In this document: positions 25,171 through 33,664 of the stretch, in pieces
Layout of the letters: each line of letters opens with the position of its first letter
How positions within the stretch are numbered: the first letter of the stretch is position 1
DNA from: Gemmatimonadota bacterium
GTDB lineage: Bacteria > Gemmatimonadota > Gemmatimonadetes > Gemmatimonadales > Gemmatimonadaceae
Assembly: GCA_028287305.1 (NCBI GenBank)
Contig: JAQBPX010000038.1
Coordinates: forward strand, 434,001 to 498,000
Length of the DNA stretch: 64,000 nucleotides
Direction of reading: 5' to 3'
Notes under the pieces: generated by a model
What the model was told of the DNA's origin: nothing
Database searches by the model: none
Seen by the model: only the letters and a program-made list of their open reading frames with translations
Made by a program: the position numbers and the translations under genes

Positions 25171-26094
25171 CTACGTGTGGAGCGCGATGGAGCCGGACAC
25201 AGCCCTCGGCAGCGTGAGCGTGAACACCGAACCGTGTCCCATCTCGCTCTTCACGGTGAGGTCGCCGCCCATGTGGCGCGCCAGCGAGCGGCTCACGGCC
25301 AGCCCCATGCCGGCGCCCTCGTAGGGGCGGGTGAGGCCGTCCTCTACCTGGATGAACGGCTCGAAGATCTCGTCGAGCTTGCCCGCCGGGATCCCCCGGC
25401 CGTCGTCGCGCACGAACACCTGCACGCGCTCGCCCTCCATCTCCGCGCCCAGCGTGATGCGCCCGCCACTCGCGGTGAATCGCGCGGCGTTCTCCAGCAC
25501 GTTGATGATGATCTGCTGCAGCCGCTGGCGGTCACAGTGCACGTGCACTTCATCGGGGCAGCCGAGGAACTCGTACCGCTGCGCATTCAGCTGGAATCGC
25601 GGCGCGAGTGTGGCATGCACGGTGGCGAGTGTCTCGCGAAGCGGTACGTCGCGTACGTCGAAGGGGAGCTGGTTCGCCTCACAGCGTGCGAAGTCGAGCA
25701 CGCCGTTCACGAGCGCCAGCAGGTGCTGCTGGCCGCGCTTGATGCGCTCGACAGCCTCGCCCTGTTCCTTGGTGAGCGGCCCGCAGAGGCCCATGGAGAG
25801 CAGTTCCGCGTAGCCGGCGATGGCGTTGAGCGGCGTGCGCAGCTCATGGCTCATGGTGGCGAGGAAGGCGGACTTCACGTGCCGCGGGTCTGCTCCCTGC
25901 TCGAGCCGCAGGTCAGCGCGGGCCGCGAGCACCTCGTCCAACTCCGCGCGAGCGCGCGCCGCCTCTTCCATCGCGGTGCGCGCCACTTCCCACGCCCAGT
26001 CGTCCGCGGGCAGACCTGCCGCCCCGGACGACGTGGTGTCCTGGTCGACCGCCGCGTGCACGGGCTGCTGCATGTCCCGACCGCGACGGGTCAT
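25171..26094 (-). CDS. Soluble histidine kinase (HisKA-HATPase) with short N-terminus
   Basis: 307 residues and no transmembrane helix or recognisable sensor domain. A short coiled coil (about 35-70) leads into the H-box MSHELRTPLNAI with phospho-acceptor His83, followed by an ATPase domain with N box NVLENAARF, G1 DDGRGIP, F box FEPFIQVE and G2 GAGMGLAVS. No response regulator is adjacent. Its catalytic core is closely related to those at 34166, 43933 and 47068. The last codons, ALHT-stop, come from a 20-bp sequence (25166-25185) that is also found at the end of the gene at 32375. A Met at residue 8 is an alternative start. Confidence 0.9.
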   Translation of the reverse strand: MTRRGRDMQQPVHAAVDQDTTSSGAAGLPADDWAWEVARTAMEEAARARAELDEVLAARADLRLEQGADPRHVKSAFLATMSHELRTPLNAIAGYAELLSMGLCGPLTKEQGEAVERIKRGQQHLLALVNGVLDFARCEANQLPFDVRDVPLRETLATVHATLAPRFQLNAQRYEFLGCPDEVHVHCDRQRLQQIIINVLENAARFTASGGRITLGAEMEGERVQVFVRDDGRGIPAGKLDEIFEPFIQVEDGLTRPYEGAGMGLAVSRSLARHMGGDLTVKSEMGHGSVFTLTLPRAVSGSIALHT

Positions 26095-26097
26095 GGG

Positions 26098-26565
26098 TCA
26101 GGGCTTCTTCTTCTTGATGTCCACGTTGTTGCCGATGATGCCGCCAAGGATGCCGCCGGCCGCCGCGCCGATCAGGCCGCCCTTCACCTTGTTCTTGCTG
26201 GTGGCGGCACCGATCGCCGCACCCGCCACGCCGCCGATGATCGCGTCACGCTGCGTGTTCTTCTTGGTAACCGTGGAGCCGCCGGTGGAACCCGAGCTGC
26301 TCGAGCCGCTGTTGCTCGCGGTGTTGCTGGAGCTCGTGGTGCGACGCGCGGTGGACGTGCGGGTCGCCGTGCGGGCGGGGGCAACTGGCTGGCGAGCCGT
26401 TGCGGTCCCATTGAGCTCGGCGGGGTTCAGTGAATCGGCGCGGGCCTGCTGCGCCGCCAGCGAAAGGTCGTTGTTGAGCGCGTCGGTCTTGGCCGAGTCG
26501 CCCTTGCCGCAGGCTGCCGTGGCGATGATCGCCAGCAAGGCCGCCGTGATACGCATGGATCGCAT
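26098..26565 (-). CDS. Glycine-zipper lipoprotein
   Basis: 155 residues from the ATG at 26565, which has AGGAGA upstream. The signal ends with a lipobox-like TAAC before GKGDS, so lipid anchoring is likely. A long Ser/Thr/Ala-rich linker precedes a C-terminal glycine-zipper segment (AIIGGVAGAAIGAATSKN ... GGLIGAAAGGILGGIIGNN), which can insert in or pack against membranes, and a basic tail (DIKKKKP). Similar YMGG/OmpA-like glycine-zipper proteins are envelope-stress factors; no specific role can be given. The kinase gene starts 3 bases after its stop, so the two are likely co-transcribed. Confidence 0.75.
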   Translation of the reverse strand: MRSMRITAALLAIIATAACGKGDSAKTDALNNDLSLAAQQARADSLNPAELNGTATARQPVAPARTATRTSTARRTTSSSNTASNSGSSSSGSTGGSTVTKKNTQRDAIIGGVAGAAIGAATSKNKVKGGLIGAAAGGILGGIIGNNVDIKKKKP

Positions 26566-26673
26566 GGGGAGATCTCCTGTAGTTGGTACGTATTGATACC
26601 CTCTCAAGGGCAAGCAATGGGCCGTAATAATGGTTTCACATCCATGGAGCGGCGCCGGTTATATTGTCCGCCA

Positions 26674-26758
26674 TGACCGGGGTGCCCGCCACGCTACTGT
26701 GCGCGGGCTGAGAGAGTCCCGTAGAACCTGATCCGGCTAATACCGGCGTAGGGAGTCA
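26674..26758 (+). ncRNA. TPP riboswitch (THI element)
   Basis: The conserved core is complete: CCGGGGTGCCC, then GGGCTGAGAGAGT, ACCTGATC, a CCGG-CTAATA-CCGG stem and CGTAGGGAG. P2 forms from GCCCGC/GCGGGC and P1 from TGAC/GTCA. A -10 box TATATT (26660-26665) puts the transcript start right at the aptamer. The Shine-Dalgarno AGGGAG (26750-26755) is part of the aptamer 3' end, 5 bases before the ATG at 26761, so ligand binding should block ribosome entry directly without a separate expression platform. Confidence 0.95.
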
Positions 26759-26760
26759 CC

Positions 26761-28959
26761 ATGACGATCATCACCGCGTTGCTCGCGGCGCTGCTCGCCG
26801 TCAGCGGACAGGTCCGCGACGCGAGCACGCGAGCTCCCCTGCCCCACGTCACCGTCGAGGGCGCAACTGGCGCCCGCACCGAGACGGACTCGAGCGGCCA
26901 CTTCATCATCGACGTCGCCCCCGGCTCGCCGCTGCGCTTCACGCGCCCCGGCTTCCTGGCGCAGGTCATTCCAGCCGCCAGCGCGGTGCTGGTGGAGCTC
27001 GTGCCGTCCGCACAGCGACTGGAGGGCGTGACGGTCACCGCCGTGCGCGCCCAGGGCGCAGCGCCCATCGCCTCGACGACCATCGGCGCCAGCGCGCTCG
27101 ACCATGCGCCCTTCGCGGTGGAGCTGCCGCTGCTGCTGCAGGGCACGACGTCGCTCACGTCGTACGCCGAGGCAGGTGGCTACAACGGCTACAGCTACGT
27201 GCGACTGCGCGGCATCGACCAGACGCGCATCAACCTCACCCTCGACGGCGTGCCGCTCAACGACCCCGAGGACGAGGTCTTCTACTTCGCCGACTTCCCG
27301 GACTTCGCGAACAGCCTCCACTCGGTGCAGGTGCAGCGCGGTGTCGGCACGAGTTCCATTGGCACCGCCTCGTATGGCGGCTCGATCAACTTCGAGACGC
27401 TGCCCCTCGCCAGCACGCCGCGTGGGGGCGAGCTGCAGGCAGGCGGCGGCGCATTCGGCACGCAGCGCGCCTCGCTCGAATACGCGTCGGGGCTGCTCTC
27501 GAATGGATTCGCGTACGCCGCCAGGGTTTCCACCCACCACGCGCCCGGCTATCGCCGCCACTCGGCCAACGACGGCAACGGCGTGTTCCTGGACGCGGGC
27601 TGGTTCGGCGACCGGGACGTGCTCAAGCTCACGGTGGTCGGCGGGCTCTCGCGCAACTCGCTCGCCTACTCCGCCGTTCCCGAGAGTGAACTGCGCACCG
27701 ATCCGCGGGCCAACCCGCTGGGCCCCGATGAAAAGGATCGCTTCGACGAGGAGCTCGCATCGCTCAGCTACACGCGGCTCCTCGGCGCGCGCAGCTCGCT
27801 GTCGCTCACGGCCTACGGCATTCGCGCCGTGGGCAACTACGACGTGGCCATCTCGCCCGACCTCTGGAACTTCAACCTGGACTTCGGCTGGGGCGGCGCG
27901 ATCGCCGCGTGGAGCTGGCGCAGCGGCAACGCGCAGCTCGACGCAGGCGCCACGGTGAGCCGCTACCATCGCGACCATTACCTGTTCATCCGCCCCGACC
28001 TCGACACGCGCACCTACTCGAATCGCGGACTCAAGGGCGACGCGAGCGGATTCCTCAAGGCCGGCTACACCGTCGGCAGCGTCACGCTGTTCGGCGACCT
28101 GCAGCTGCGCGACTCGCGCTTCCGCTACCAGCCGGATGCGGCGGCCGGGATTCCGCCGCGCAGCATCGCGTGGCAGTTCCTCAACCCGAAGGCCGGCCTC
28201 ACCTGGCGCGCGACGCGGTCGGTGGAGCTCTACGCGTCCTACGGCGTGAACGGCCGCGAACCCACGCGGAGCGACATGTTCGCCGGCTTCGACAACGTGG
28301 ACACCTCGAACGTGGACTTCGTGGGCTCGCTCGATCGCGTGAAGCCGGAGACGGCGCGCGACCTCGAGGCCGGCGCGCGCCTGCGCGGCGCGCACTGGAC
28401 GCTGGCCGCGAATGGATACGCCATGCGCTTCCGCAACGAGATCCTCCCGATCGGCCAGCTGAGCTACATCGGCACGCCGCTGCGGAAGAACGTGGCGGCC
28501 AGCGCGCGCACGGGCATCGAGCTCGACGGGGAACTGTCGGCAGGGGCGCGACTGCTGCTGTCGGCCAATGCCACGCTCAGCCGGAACAGGATCCGCGAGT
28601 ACGAGGACGACGCGAGTGGCACCACATTTCATGAGGTGACCCCGCTCCTGACGCCCTCCGCGCAGTTCAACCACCAGGCGCGGTACGCGGCCGGCCATGG
28701 CGTGATGCTGGCGCTCGGCGGGCGCTATTCGTCCACCTCGCAGCTCGCGAACACCGGCGATGCGCGCTTCGTGCTCCCGTCCGCTTACACCCTCACCGCC
28801 GCGCTCTCGATGGTACGCGGGCGCTATGGACTCGACGTCTCCGCCGACAACCTGACGAACGGCGCGAAATACGCATCCGGTTACACCGACGGCGCCCAGT
28901 CCTACTATTACGTGCAGGCGCCGAGGAACGTGATGGCGGTGGTGCGGCGGACGTTCTGA
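26761..28959 (+). CDS. TonB-dependent receptor under TPP control, predicted thiamine-compound importer
   Basis: 732 residues. A short signal (TALLAALLAVSG) is followed by a carboxypeptidase-regulatory-like domain (QVRDASTRAPLPHVTVEGATG ... DSSGHFIID, about 17-75). The plug domain (about 95-225) contains LLLQGTTSLTSYAEAGGYNGYSYVRLRGIDQTRINLTLDGVPLNDPED and VQVQRGVGTSSIGTASYGGSINFET. The rest is a 22-strand-type barrel ending in Phe. The riboswitch directly upstream implies repression when TPP is abundant, so the cargo is probably thiamine or a phosphate ester. No inner-membrane partner is adjacent. Confidence 0.92.
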   Translation: MTIITALLAALLAVSGQVRDASTRAPLPHVTVEGATGARTETDSSGHFIIDVAPGSPLRFTRPGFLAQVIPAASAVLVELVPSAQRLEGVTVTAVRAQGAAPIASTTIGASALDHAPFAVELPLLLQGTTSLTSYAEAGGYNGYSYVRLRGIDQTRINLTLDGVPLNDPEDEVFYFADFPDFANSLHSVQVQRGVGTSSIGTASYGGSINFETLPLASTPRGGELQAGGGAFGTQRASLEYASGLLSNGFAYAARVSTHHAPGYRRHSANDGNGVFLDAGWFGDRDVLKLTVVGGLSRNSLAYSAVPESELRTDPRANPLGPDEKDRFDEELASLSYTRLLGARSSLSLTAYGIRAVGNYDVAISPDLWNFNLDFGWGGAIAAWSWRSGNAQLDAGATVSRYHRDHYLFIRPDLDTRTYSNRGLKGDASGFLKAGYTVGSVTLFGDLQLRDSRFRYQPDAAAGIPPRSIAWQFLNPKAGLTWRATRSVELYASYGVNGREPTRSDMFAGFDNVDTSNVDFVGSLDRVKPETARDLEAGARLRGAHWTLAANGYAMRFRNEILPIGQLSYIGTPLRKNVAASARTGIELDGELSAGARLLLSANATLSRNRIREYEDDASGTTFHEVTPLLTPSAQFNHQARYAAGHGVMLALGGRYSSTSQLANTGDARFVLPSAYTLTAALSMVRGRYGLDVSADNLTNGAKYASGYTDGAQSYYYVQAPRNVMAVVRRTF

Positions 28960-28971
28960 AGCGCCACGCCA

Positions 28972-28996
28972 GGGATGGGGCCTAAAGTCCCATCCC
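28972..28996 (+). terminator. Hairpin after the TPP-regulated receptor
   Basis: GGGATGGG and CCCATCCC form an 8-bp stem around a 9-base loop, 12 bases after the receptor stop and before the next gene at 29019. No U-tract follows, so termination may be weak or factor-dependent. Confidence 0.5.
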
Positions 28997-29018
28997 GCCC
29001 CGTCCGACACTAGGTCAC

Positions 29019-30281
29019 ATGTCGCCCTTTTCCCCGGACCGGATCAAGTCAGCCCGCCTCCTCGTCGTCGATGACGAGGTCATGAACCTGCGGCTGCTCG
29101 AGCGCATCCTCTCGCGCTCTGGCTTCACCGACGTCATGACCACGAGCGAGCCGCGCGAGGTCACGCGAATCGTGCGGGAGCGCGACATCGACCTCGTGGT
29201 CCTCGACCTGCGCATGCCCGGCTTCGACGGCTTCGACGTGCTCGCGGCGCTGGCGCTGCAGGTGCCAAGGGAGGATTACCTGCCCGTACTGGTGATGACG
29301 GGCGCCGACCTGCCGGACGTCAGGCATCGCGCGCTGCGCGAGGGCGCCAAGGACTTCCTGGCCAAGCCCTTCGAGACCTCGGAAGTGCTGGTGCGCGTCG
29401 AGAACCTCATCACCACCCGGCTGCTCCATCGCTCGCTGCAGCAGCAGAACGACCAGCTCGAGCAGGCCGTGCACGACCGCACCTCCGCGCTGGAGCTGGC
29501 ACTGGCGGAGGCCGAGGCGGCGAACCGGGCGAAGAGCGAATTCCTGGCGGTGATGAGCCATGAGCTGCGCACGCCGCTCAACTCGATCATCGGCTTCTCG
29601 AACGTGCTCCAGAAGAACAAGACCGGTGGCATGCAGCCGCAGGACCTGGCCTACCTGCAGCGCATCTCCGGCAACGGCACGCACCTGCTTCGCGTGATCA
29701 ACGACCTGCTCGACCTGGCCAGGATCGAGTCGGGCAAGATGGACCTCGAGCTGGGCCTGGTCCCCCTCGAGCGGGTGATCTTCGAGACGCTCGAGGAGCT
29801 CGAGGGCAGGCTGGTGACTGCCACGGTGATTCCTCGCGTCACCTTCCCCTCGGTCATGTCCCCGATGCTGGGCGACGCCAACAAGCTCAAGCAGGTGCTC
29901 ATCAACCTGCTGGGCAACGCGATCAAGTTCACCGAGACCGGCAGCGTCCGCGTGGTGGTCGTCGCGGAGCCGGAGAGCGGGCGTCCCCTTCGGCTGGACG
30001 TGATCGACACCGGGATCGGGATTCCCGAGGGCTCGATCGACCGGATCTTCGAGTCGTTCATGCAGGCCGACAACAGCACGCAGCGGAAGTACGGCGGTAC
30101 CGGGCTCGGCCTGGCCATCTCGCGCCGGATGTGTGAACTGATGGGCTATCGCCTCTGTGCGGTGAGCCGCGAGGGAGTGGGCTCGGCGTTCAGCATCCTG
30201 TTCACCGAGGATGCGCCCCTGCCACCCCCCTATGATGAGCTCGCTTCAGCGAGCTCATCCGGACATCGCCTGGTCGCCTGA
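29019..30281 (+). CDS. Response-regulator-first hybrid histidine kinase (REC-HisKA-HATPase)
   Basis: 420 residues. An N-terminal receiver domain (about 12-130) has the acidic pair D18-D19, phospho-acceptor D63 (VLDLRMPGFDGFD), the Thr of VMTGAD and K116 (LAKPFE). A coiled coil leads to the H-box MSHELRTPLNSI (His181) and an ATPase domain with NLLGNAIKF, DTGIGIPEG and GGTGLGLAIS. In this order the receiver may gate kinase activity after phosphorylation by another kinase. Soluble; no output domain. It ends with a Ser/Ala-rich tail. Confidence 0.92.
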   Translation: MSPFSPDRIKSARLLVVDDEVMNLRLLERILSRSGFTDVMTTSEPREVTRIVRERDIDLVVLDLRMPGFDGFDVLAALALQVPREDYLPVLVMTGADLPDVRHRALREGAKDFLAKPFETSEVLVRVENLITTRLLHRSLQQQNDQLEQAVHDRTSALELALAEAEAANRAKSEFLAVMSHELRTPLNSIIGFSNVLQKNKTGGMQPQDLAYLQRISGNGTHLLRVINDLLDLARIESGKMDLELGLVPLERVIFETLEELEGRLVTATVIPRVTFPSVMSPMLGDANKLKQVLINLLGNAIKFTETGSVRVVVVAEPESGRPLRLDVIDTGIGIPEGSIDRIFESFMQADNSTQRKYGGTGLGLAISRRMCELMGYRLCAVSREGVGSAFSILFTEDAPLPPPYDELASASSSGHRLVA

Positions 30282-30330
30282 ACCGGACCGGGGTTCAAGG
30301 GTTGCAGTATCAGCCACCATCGAACCCCAC

Positions 30331-31200
30331 ATGAACGAGCCCCCAGCCCCGCCAGCCGCATCGACCGCGCTTTCCGACGCCGAGCGCCGGCAGCGGGGCC
30401 GGCGTGCGCGCGAGAGCGGGCAGGGCGAGCGACGAAACCGCAAGCCGCGCCCCCTCTGGCTGAGCGTGCTGCGCTACGGCGGCGCCATCGTGGTGCTGCT
30501 CTCGACCATCCTGTTCACCGTGATGCGGGTGCACCCGATCTACACCGGCAGCGCGCCCCTCGCGCAGCAGGTGATCGCGCGCGGGATTCCGCCCGGCGCT
30601 GAGGCGATCTCCGATACCGTGAAGGACAAGGTGCTCGCGCAGCTGATGCGCGACTCCACCTTCCGCGAGGACCGCCTGAACTTCGCCAAGGACCTGATGC
30701 GCACGGGCCGCATCGACCAGGGGCGCGCCGACAGCATCGCGACGTACGCGGTGCGCGAGGCGTACGTCAGGCACATTCCGCCGGCGCTGATCTTCGGCGT
30801 GATGCTCACGGAGAACTCCCGCTTCATCTCCAAGGCCCAGTCGAACGTGGGCGCCGTGGGACTGATGCAGGTCTATCCGAAGATCTGGCTCAAGGCACTG
30901 AGCAAGGACCTGGGGACCGACCTCGCGTCGGACTCCACCAACCTCAAGTACGGGATCTTCATCCTTCGCGAGTACATCAAGCCCAAGGGCGTGACGCTCA
31001 CGCAGAAGGAGGTGGACAAGGGGCTGCTGCGCTACAACGGGTGCGTGCGCGGCTCGAACACGCCCAACTGCCACACCTACCCGAACAAGGTGGCCAAGTA
31101 CGTCGAGGACCAGGCGCAGTCGCTCTGCGGCGGCAAGGGATTCTACGCGTGCATCGCGCGCCCCTTCATGAACGGACTGCTGGGCGAGCGGACCGATTAG
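30331..31200 (+). CDS. Membrane-anchored lytic transglycosylase (SLT family)
   Basis: 289 residues from the ATG at 30331. A basic cytoplasmic N-terminus is followed by one transmembrane helix (about 42-64). The SLT domain (about 145-275) has the catalytic Glu161 in VMLTENSRFISKAQSNVGAVGLMQVYP, the GLMQ motif and a NLKYGIFILREYI segment. Two Cys pairs near the C-terminus may form disulfides (GCVRGSNTPNC; SLCGGKGFYAC). It cleaves peptidoglycan between MurNAc and GlcNAc. The next gene starts 3 bases after the stop. Confidence 0.88.
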   Translation: MNEPPAPPAASTALSDAERRQRGRRARESGQGERRNRKPRPLWLSVLRYGGAIVVLLSTILFTVMRVHPIYTGSAPLAQQVIARGIPPGAEAISDTVKDKVLAQLMRDSTFREDRLNFAKDLMRTGRIDQGRADSIATYAVREAYVRHIPPALIFGVMLTENSRFISKAQSNVGAVGLMQVYPKIWLKALSKDLGTDLASDSTNLKYGIFILREYIKPKGVTLTQKEVDKGLLRYNGCVRGSNTPNCHTYPNKVAKYVEDQAQSLCGGKGFYACIARPFMNGLLGERTD

Positions 31201-31203
31201 AAT

Positions 31204-32175
31204 GTGCGGGTGAACGCCACCGCCCTTCGCGCCGCGCTGCTGCTCGCCGCGTGCGCCCCGATTGCCGCCGCGCAGGATACCGTCGCTACTCCGGTGCCCG
31301 CGCTGGCTCCCGCACCGAAGCCGGCAACGAAGCCGGCGACGCCGGCGCCCGTGTGGCCGGTCGCAGGCCCGGCGCCGCTCCCTGGCTCGCTCTTTCCCGC
31401 GAAGCGCGTCGTCGCGTTCTACGGAAACCCGCTCTCGAAGAAGATGGGCGCACTCGGCGAGCACCCGGTGGACGAGATGCTGCGCCGACTGGACGTGGAG
31501 GTCGAGAAGTGGCGCAAGGCCGATCCCGAGACGCCCGTGCAGCCCGCGCTCCACCTGATCGCGGTCGTGGCGCAGGCCGATCCCGGCCGCGACGGCAAGT
31601 ACCGCCTGCGCGCCGACTCGGCGCTGGTCGAGAAGGTCCACGGCTGGGCGAGGCAGCATGACGCGCTGCTCTTTCTCGACGTGCAGGTGGGTGGCTCCAC
31701 GATGCAGGAAGAACTGCCTCGGCTCATGAAGTTCCTCGAGCGCCCCGACGTGCACCTCGGCGTGGATCCCGAGTTCTCCATGCACCATGCTCGTGAGGGG
31801 AAGAAGCCGGGCACCGTGATCGGCCAGATGGACGCGAAGACCATCAACTGGGTCAGTCGCCAGCTCGCCACGCTGGTGGACGCGAAGCAGCTGCCGCCCA
31901 AGGTGCTGGTGGTGCACCGCTTCACGAAGACCATGCTGTTGCGGCCGAGGGACATCGCGCTCGACCCGCGCGTCCAGGTCGTGGTCGACATGGATGGATG
32001 GGGGGCGCCCTGGCTCAAGCGGCACAGCTACAAGGCGTACGTCTACCAGGAGCCCGTGCAGTTCGCGGGGTTCAAGCTCTTCTTCCACAACGACACGAAG
32101 AAGGGCAACGCGATGATGACGCCCGCCGAGGTGCTGGCCCTCAAGCCGCGGCCGGTCTACATCCAGTATCAGTGA
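31204..32175 (+). CDS. Secreted protein of unknown function
   Basis: 323 residues, starting with GTG at 31204 (a GTG two codons later is equally possible). A signal peptide (ALRAALLLAACAPIAAAQ) is followed by a Pro/Ala/Lys-rich linker (KPATKPATPAP) and an ordered domain with VVAFYGNPLSKKMGALG, LHLIAVVAQADPGRDG, DALLFLDVQVG, VHLGVDPEFSMH, VLVVHRFTKTMLL and VVVDMDGWG. The alternating hydrophobic strands and helices, with acidic residues at strand ends, look like a TIM-barrel-type hydrolase fold, but I recognise no family. It is probably co-transcribed with the lytic transglycosylase. Confidence 0.75.
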   Translation: MRVNATALRAALLLAACAPIAAAQDTVATPVPALAPAPKPATKPATPAPVWPVAGPAPLPGSLFPAKRVVAFYGNPLSKKMGALGEHPVDEMLRRLDVEVEKWRKADPETPVQPALHLIAVVAQADPGRDGKYRLRADSALVEKVHGWARQHDALLFLDVQVGGSTMQEELPRLMKFLERPDVHLGVDPEFSMHHAREGKKPGTVIGQMDAKTINWVSRQLATLVDAKQLPPKVLVVHRFTKTMLLRPRDIALDPRVQVVVDMDGWGAPWLKRHSYKAYVYQEPVQFAGFKLFFHNDTKKGNAMMTPAEVLALKPRPVYIQYQ

Positions 32176-32180
32176 CTGGG

Positions 32181-32366
32181 ACTACGCACGCTGATTGCCG
32201 CTGAACTGCAACGGCAGATGGCCGCGGCACCGCAACTACAACCGATCCTTGGAAACAGCTCAGGTCGGGTTCGTACTCGACTGGCGAGACGTCACAAAAG
32301 GAAGTTGTAGTCATCTGCCGTTGCAGTTTCTGCAGTTGCAGTGCAGCGGCCATCCCCGTGCGTAGT
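32181..32366. repeat. 186-bp palindromic repeat element, copy 2
   Basis: Homologue of the element at 24951-25138, in the same orientation: it starts ACTACGCACG, has the inner CAACGGCAGATGG block, shares ACAAAAGGAAGTTG and CTGCCGTTGCAGTTTCTGCAG, and ends CAGCGGCCATCC-CGTGCGTAGT. The central hairpin GTCGGG/CTCGAC is conserved while its loop and flanking bases differ. It starts 6 bases after the stop at 32175 and ends 8 bases before the convergent stop at 32375. Confidence 0.88.
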
Positions 32367-32374
32367 GCCGACCC

Positions 32375-33664
32375 CTACGTGTGGAGCGCACCGGACAGCG
32401 GCTCCAGCGCCCTGGTCTCGTCCACGTGGATGATCGCGTCGAACTGGTTCGCCAGCTCCGCATGGAAGTAGTGCGACTGGCGCTCCGTCTCGGGGCGGTA
32501 GATCACCCCGATTGCGCGCTCCAGCAGTGAGCGCTGGAACAGCGCACGCGCGGGTGCGCCCATGTCGCGCAATGGCAGGAAGAAGTCGCCACCCGCATCG
32601 TGCATCACGCGCTCCCAGCTGTCGGGTAGCGACGGCCGCACCGCCTTGATCTCGGCCGGCGCATCCCAGTCGCTCGCCGCCGTCACCGACCCGGTGTGCG
32701 TAGTGAAGCCGATGTTCACGCACTCGCCCGGCCAGCGCTCGCGCACGAGCTGTCCCACGTTCAGCTCCCCGCGGCGCCCCATGGACGTTGCGCGCGCATC
32801 GCCGAGATGCGAGTTGTGCGCCCACACCACCATCTTCGGCGACTGCCCCGTCCACTCGAGGTGCTGCTCCACCGCGAGAAGCGTGTCGGCCATGTGCGAG
32901 TCGCGCAGGTTCCACGAGTTGGCGCGCCCCTCGAACATCGAGCGATAGTAACGCTCCGCATTCGCGACGAGCCTCGCGTTCTGCTCGGCCGAGAAGACGT
33001 CGTCCGCCCCGCGCGCCTCGCCGGCCGCATACTCGGGGGCGCGCTGCTGCAGCTCCATCAGCTGCCGCACCGCGTCATCCTCACATGTGCGGCTTGCACC
33101 CGACGTCGCGGCGTAGCCGTACGCCTGGCTGTCCTCCTGAAAGTGCTCGAAGCATTCGTATCGGTGGCGAGCTCGCCGCGCCGCGTCGGGGTCCACCCCT
33201 TCCAGGTACTGGATCACGCACGCCATCGAGCGATACATGGAGTAGAGGTCCATGCCCAGGAATCCGGTGCGCAATGCTGGCTCGCGCGCATCGTTCGTGG
33301 ACCGCAGCCACTCCAGGAAGTCGCGCGTCACGCCGTTGCGCCACATCCATGTGGGGAATCGCTCGAAGCCGGAGAGCGCATCGCCGGCGCTCGAGCTGCG
33401 CCCGAGGCCGCGCACGTACCGGTCGGCCCGGTACGCATCCGGCCAGTCGGCCTCCGCCACCACCACCGAGAACTGGCGCTCGGTCACCAGTCGTCGCGTG
33501 AGCTCTGCGCGCAGCTGGTAGAACTCGTGCGTGCCGTGCGACGCCTCGCCGATCAGCACGACGCGGGCGTCACCGATGAACGACAGCAGTCGCGCATGAT
33601 CGGGCGCGCCGCCACTGAGCGCGACGGCATGCTCGCGCGCGGCGGCCACCGCGTCGCGGCTCAA
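32375..33664 (-). CDS. Erythromycin esterase family protein
   Basis: 429 residues; TTG start at 33664 overlapping the stop of the upstream small gene (TTGA). The EreA-type core is visible: VVLIGEASHGTHEFYQLRAELTRRL, VVVAEADWPDAYRADRYVRG, FPTWMWRN, FLGMDLYSMYRSM, VVWAHNSHLGDARATSMG and YRPETERQSHYFHAELANQFDAIIHVDET. The family holds conserved His and Glu residues in GEASHG and AEADWP. Most chromosomal members have unknown substrates, so macrolide resistance should not be assumed. The C-terminus ends ALHT, encoded by the 20-bp sequence shared with the gene at 25171. Confidence 0.9.
   Translation of the reverse strand: MSRDAVAAAREHAVALSGGAPDHARLLSFIGDARVVLIGEASHGTHEFYQLRAELTRRLVTERQFSVVVAEADWPDAYRADRYVRGLGRSSSAGDALSGFERFPTWMWRNGVTRDFLEWLRSTNDAREPALRTGFLGMDLYSMYRSMACVIQYLEGVDPDAARRARHRYECFEHFQEDSQAYGYAATSGASRTCEDDAVRQLMELQQRAPEYAAGEARGADDVFSAEQNARLVANAERYYRSMFEGRANSWNLRDSHMADTLLAVEQHLEWTGQSPKMVVWAHNSHLGDARATSMGRRGELNVGQLVRERWPGECVNIGFTTHTGSVTAASDWDAPAEIKAVRPSLPDSWERVMHDAGGDFFLPLRDMGAPARALFQRSLLERAIGVIYRPETERQSHYFHAELANQFDAIIHVDETRALEPLSGALHT

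Noticed and set aside
32375-33664. Macrolide resistance gene
   Set aside because: The family match is good, but most chromosomal members of this family have no shown macrolide activity and no resistance context is present.
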